Source: Fagopyrum homotropicum
Lineage: Eukaryota > Streptophyta > Magnoliopsida > Caryophyllales > Polygonaceae
Reading direction: 5' to 3'
NCBI GenBank assembly: GCA_033239125.1
Contig: BSWB01000006.1
Coordinates: forward strand, 32,914,001 to 32,978,000
Length of the DNA stretch: 64,000 nt
In this document: positions 59,591 through 64,000 of the stretch, piece after piece
Numbering within the stretch: the first letter of the stretch is position 1
Layout of the letters: the number at the start of each line of letters is the position of its first letter
Translations under genes and position numbers: made by a program
The notes under the pieces: generated by a model
What the model saw: the letters and a program-made list of their open reading frames with translations, nothing else
What the model was told of the DNA's origin: nothing
Database searches by the model: none

Positions 59591-60527
59591 TTGAACTATT
59601 AAATTCGTAATTCTTATTTTATCAATATACTAAATATACATATATATTCTATATACTTTACTAAAACAAAAGGCAGTATTTCTGATGTGGCGCCCCCACG
59701 TTTTTTTTTCGGATTAAACTTTTTACTAAATCACGAAGTAAGCTAATAAATCTGTTTTTAACTAAACCATAATTATTTTGTAAAATATGATTTTTGTTCT
59801 CTCACATCGATTATGAGAAAAGGATGACACTTTGAAAACATGTATAAATAGATTTAGAGTGTTTGACGATTTTAAAATTCATACATTTTTGAACCTTTTG
59901 GTCTGAATCAAATATAATACTTATACATATCGAATTAGTATTTGTATGTAATCATTCTGACCTACTGATTTTTGGGTCGTTTTGACCTAATAATTCTTGG
60001 GTTGTTGTGACCTTGTGGGTCCTTGTGATCTACTAATTTGTGGGGCGTTGTAACCTGATTTGTGGACTGTTGAATTATTAAATTCGTAATTCTTATTTTA
60101 TCAATATACTAAATATACATCTATATACTTTACAAAAACATACGAAATTAATGCTGACATGGCGCTGCTATGTTTTTTCTCGGATTAAATCTTTTACTAA
60201 ATTACAAATTAAGCCAATTAATTTTTTTTACTAATTGATTTCATATCAGATTATGGTATTTTTAAATTATATGATTATGTTTTTTTATTTAAATTATTAT
60301 TTATTAAATAATAAATTAGATTTAAATTTATTTTTATTAGCATAAAACTAATTAATGATCAACACATGGGCTAAGTGGTCTCATTTACTATATAACACTT
60401 GACGCGTTATTTATACGAGATCATAACATATAACTAATAAAGTTAACAAGATATAATAAAGTAAAAAAACATAATATGATAAGCTATTTTATTAACAAAC
60501 CCGCACAAGGTGCGGGATATAAACTAG

Positions 60528-61213
60528 TACAATAATAAATGGGTCTTTTCTGTAATTTTTTGTGTTAGATTTTAATTTATTCTATTTATTGCTAAAAAAT
60601 TTCTAATTAACTTCAAACTGTAAAAGTCAAACAAATTATAAATTTAATCCTAGTACATACAGATTCATACACAAGTCTAACACATAAAATCAGTGAGGTT
60701 CCAACATAAAATTATCTAACAAAGAAGAGGAGTATATATTATGTCCGCTTTCACTTTTTGTGGATGTGAGATACACGTTTTAACACGTTTTACCGGTGCT
60801 ACGAGGGGGACAAGCTTTCAAACACTTGGGAAAACGAGTCTAGCATCAAACTGGAGGTCGAGTGCATACTCGTGCACATGGACGTTGGCCCAACTAAAGC
60901 GATCCTTGAAAAAAAATAAAAGGTTGTTGTACCTATGAATTGAGGAACCGTATATATCATGCCCGACATACTTTTTATTCGATATGAGATACATATCTCA
61001 TATTATAGCACAAGAATCATGGACGGTCTATCAATTAGCTGTTAATGGACAATCTACCACCTAAAGTGAACTTTGAAAAAACAAAAAGTTGTGATACCTA
61101 TGAATTGTCTTATGCTAAGATAATTATGAAAAATCATCCTTTTTTATAACCTTATGTTTGTCAAAACATGCCAGACACTAACATCCGAGGTTTCATGTGC
61201 AATTTGAATATTG
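60528..61213. other. Intergenic DNA
   Basis: No gene. Around 60660-60720 the words CACAAGTCTAACACATAAA and TGAGGTTCCAACA resemble a decayed piece of the TATATAAGG-type repeat. 60735-60780 and 60950-61000 share GTATATATxATGxCCG and TGAGATACA. Confidence 0.4.
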
Positions 61214-62367
61214 TAACAAGCGAAATTTTCACTCCGGAGATCCGTCGTGTGTGCGACCGCGGACGTTGGTCATTCTCACCACGGTTGCGGTAAGATGACA
61301 TATCGACTTTATCTTTTTTGTAACCATTTTATTTACTTCCTTTCTTATGGGATCCGCACTTTTCCTTTCCTTTTCGTGCAACCTCCCTCTCTTGACCCTA
61401 GAAGTCTTATTCTCCCTGCTTCCTTCTTTCCTTTTTTCACGTAAGATTGTTCCTCTTCCCTTCCCTCTTCTCCTCTTCTCTTCACCTTTCATTCATCATC
61501 ATCGTTCGATTCCAGCAGAGGCTTCAGCCTTGGTCTTTGTCAACTAAGCAACAACAGACCGGCGACTCTCTTCGTTGTCCTTACACGCAGAGAACTCATC
61601 CGCAATCTCCTTTGTCGAAGTGTAGAAGGGGTAAGATTGGATCTTGGTTCTTCCTTTCCTTCTCTAGATTTTGTGCTTACTATGCCTTCTCTTCGTTTGT
61701 ATCTCCTCACATCAACATCAACAAGTAACAACAACAAGCGTAGAAGATTCAGTGGTAACCTAGTGTGTTCTGCATGAAGACGGAAACCCAAAGCAACAAC
61801 TCAGTTCACATCCCGCGACCGCACCCATTCGTCGCCATGGTCGCGATAGTTTTTCCTCCCCACGGCCGCGCCTCAGATTCCCGCAGTTGCGGCTTCTTAC
61901 TCCGCGATTGCGTCTTGTTTTTTTGCGGTCGTGTAATCCCTCGAGAGAGTACCAAGTATCGGTATGTAGACTCATCACTTCTGTCTAAAGGCTTGGATAT
62001 GTTGTTTTTGTTATATTATGTCGGAACCTAACAAAACTAGAGTGAATCCCTGTTAGTGGGTTAGAAGTAAGGATCTTGAGAAGTTAAGTCCTTTTAGGAT
62101 GTTTTAAGGATGTTGATGATATAAGTTAAGTGTAGGAAAGCCTTTATGATGCAGTTTTCGGACTTTGTTATGAAGGATAGATTGCTGATGGACTTGGAAT
62201 GTTGTTAAGTTGTTGGGTTAGACTTATGATAGTCATGGTTGACCTAGAAGTTGGAAACTTCTAGATGATGGATAGGTTATTGATCCACGTGTCCTTGTTA
62301 TCAGGCGGTGGAGTTTATTCCTGCGGGATCGAGAGTGTTTGATTAGCTGGACTTATCTTGATACAAG
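61214..62367 (+). mobile_element. Probable gypsy LTR, first part
   Basis: Starts TGTAACAAGCGAAATTTTCA, then GC-rich (gcgaccgcggacg) and CT-rich text in the style of the LTR at 13086. No end is seen: at 62368 a different LTR start follows directly, so it is either interrupted by that insertion or truncated. The small open frames here resemble no protein. Confidence 0.4.
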
Positions 62368-64000
62368 TGTAATATCCGGAATTTTTATTCCGTTTAATTC
62401 CGAATCAATTCGGATTTCGAGCCGTTAACGGTTCCCATTCTATCTAGTATTTCTTTATTCACAAATTTTATCATTTTATGTAGAATTTAATTCACATAAA
62501 ATGATAGAATTATATCAAACCCTAATTCTTATAATTATTTATCATTTTATGTAGAATTTAATTCACATAAAATGATAGAATTATATCAAACCCTAATTCT
62601 TATAATTAATCCTCAACGACGACTTTAGACGAGATCATGACAAGGCTGAGACGAGACTGTGACAAAGCTGTGATGAGACCATGACAGAGCTGTGACGAGT
62701 TATGACGAGGCCATGACAAATGCGTGACAAGACCATGCATGGGCTTGACGAAGTCATGACGAGTTTTGACAAGTTGTGACAACTGAGCCCACCTTTGTTT
62801 TTAATACCACTTCAGCCCACTTTCTCTCTTATTGTAGTCCAACCTTTACCTTGTTTTTCAGCCTACCCTTGCCCTATTTCAACCCGCCTGTTCTATGGGT
62901 GTTCTGGCCCAGTAGCTGTCCAGCCCAGTAAATCGAAGAGAAGAGCTAGCCATTGCCTCCAGCCAGCCCAGGATGCAGCAACCGTCGTGATCCAGTAGCC
63001 AAGATCCGTGCCAGCCCGCACGCTGCTCTCCTTCCTCGCCAGCCCAAGAAGCCCAACTCTCTTCTCCTTAGCAGCCCAGTCCACGTATCTCTCCCCAAAA
63101 CAACCCGGGCTGCTTCAACAAGACGGATCTGCTGAACTTCCCAAAACCTTCAGCCGTTACGTTCAGAACCTCCCTATCTTCAAGCCTTACTCAATTCCGT
63201 AGAAACCGGTAACCCCCTTCCACATTGAAGATCTCGTGCCAAACCAGAACAAGACAGTAGTGGCAAGACCACTGCATACTGAGGCTTCACCACAACAACA
63301 ACAACCAGAACAGGAGCTCCTTGTGCGTCGACAGTGAAGGACAACCGGTCTCCCCAAGACCTTGTACATCACGGCAGCTGCAGCAGGATGAGTCCTTCCT
63401 TCTCCTCTCCTACTTCCCTTCTTCCTCAGGTCCTGATCGAGATTTAAACCTCCCTTAACCTGACTTGGAGTTACTATCTGTAGATCTGTGAAGTTTCAGC
63501 CTTTTTCTGAATTTTCGAAACTGTGTCGAGGATCCAACTTCTGGGCCAGATTTAGGTATGCTAAACTCATTCTTTTTGGCTGGTTTTCGGATATGTCATA
63601 GACGGTATTGCATAGTAAAGCATACTAAAATTTTAGAGAAATCGGAGTTACGGTTGGAGAGTTATGATGTTGCAAAGTTGATTCCTCATGCAGTTTTTAT
63701 AACTGTGCTGAGTGTTGGGAAAAACAGCATGCGATGCTGTTTTGTGAGATAGTTTTGAATAGGCTTTTGATCTTTATTGGACTTGAATTTTGGATATGAT
63801 ATAGTTGGCGTATGGTAGTAGAACATATCAAAATTTGGAATATATCCAGCAAGTGGTTTAGGAGTTATGATTTTTCAAAGTTAAGACAATGTGCTGTTTT
63901 GTTAAGTCTTTGCTGAATTTCCAGAAACTGTATTGTTCAGTCAAGTTTGAGTATACTTTTCGACGCCTTAGAGACAAGATACACCGTTCCGTTTTTGGGA
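62368..64000 (+). mobile_element. Gypsy LTR running off the window
   Basis: Starts TGTAATATCCGGAATTTTTA, the same family start as the minus-strand LTRs at 56094 and 52563. From about 63560 the repeated wording (CGGAGTTACGGTTGGAGAGT, TTATGATGTTGCAAAG) is typical of long Tekay/Del-type LTRs. No end before base 64000. Confidence 0.6.
62467..62608. repeat. 71-bp tandem duplication with hairpin
   Basis: TTTATCATTTTATGTAGAAT at 62467 recurs at 62538 almost without change. Each copy has the stem TCATTTTATGT / ACATAAAATGA. Confidence 0.9.

Larger units (their letters stand above)
58125..60527 (+). mobile_element. Helitron cluster: three 5' ends, one 3' end
   Basis: Three TCTATA/TCTATT starts at 58125, 59648 and 60120 are each followed by CTAAAA/ACAAAAAC-type text and CTGACRTGGCGC-like or GACGTGA-like words, then CGGATTAAA..TTTTACTAAAT. 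The only 3' end is at 60527: hairpin CCCGCAC-AAG-GTGCGGG (60500-60516), then atataaa and CTAG, followed by T. The innermost unit, 60120-60527, sits exactly between A and T, a perfect Helitron insertion. No Rep/helicase gene, so non-autonomous. Confidence 0.75.

Noticed and set aside
61229..61978. Several 65-95-codon frames on both strands
   Set aside because: Overlapping frames in GC/CT-rich LTR sequence without domains or consistent coding signal.
1..64000. CRISPR arrays, bacterial operons, tRNA or rRNA genes
   Set aside because: Tandem repeats here have no spacer-repeat structure, the genes are intron-containing plant genes, and no cloverleaf or rRNA sequence was recognised.

Overview
The window is nuclear DNA from a flowering plant, most likely a eudicot. 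The evidence is a nine-exon SEUSS-type co-repressor gene with GT-AG introns, and AT-rich intergenic DNA packed with plant-type transposons (Ty1/copia Tork and SIRE lineages, Ty3/gypsy LTRs, L1 LINE tails, CACTA, MULE, Helitron and MITEs). The species cannot be told from the sequence alone. All coordinates and alignments were worked out by eye.

Layout. 1-2032: the end of a CACTA-like transposon, with broken pieces of two housekeeping genes on its inner side (proteasome beta subunit PBA1 and mitochondrial chaperonin CPN10, both minus strand). 3315-9430: the only gene that looks intact, SEUSS, minus strand. Its nine coding exons join in frame to 881 codons, and it has a probable intron in the 5' leader. 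9430-28050: intergenic DNA with an L1 LINE tail, a solo LTR that carries an unusual set of GC-rich mini-hairpins (13086-14860), a second LTR-like block, a scrambled chimera of a DUF1677 gene and a gypsy polyprotein tail (18583-19990), minisatellites, and a 1.55-kb Mutator-like element with about 440-490-bp inverted arms and a perfect 9-bp target duplication (25451-26998).

28057-34289: a complete, young Tork/Tnt1-like copia element on the minus strand. It has two 736-bp LTRs with about nine differences, a 5-bp target duplication, a primer-binding site and a polypurine tract. Its single gag-pol frame is interrupted only by two TAG codons. 38400-51781: a decayed SIRE-lineage copia tract with three LTRs in a row, so at least two elements are fused. 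A 1.78-kb solo LTR is nested in the middle LTR. 51782-56480: LTR remnants, including a solo LTR nested inside another solo LTR. 56900-60527: a 280-bp tandem array, then a Helitron cluster with three related 5' ends, a 25-bp minisatellite and an inserted MITE. 61214-64000: two further LTR starts, the last running off the window.

Nothing here looks like an operon, a defence locus or a biosynthetic cluster. SEUSS is a regulator of flower and meristem development. The rest is repeat biology: gene-fragment capture, nested insertion and LTR recombination. The most unusual signals are the mini-hairpin array with co-varying stems in the LTR at 13.1-13.8 kb, the palindromic FKALK-type DNA motif scattered through the SIRE tract, the two amber codons in an otherwise well-kept copia element, and the shuffled DUF1677 fragments.
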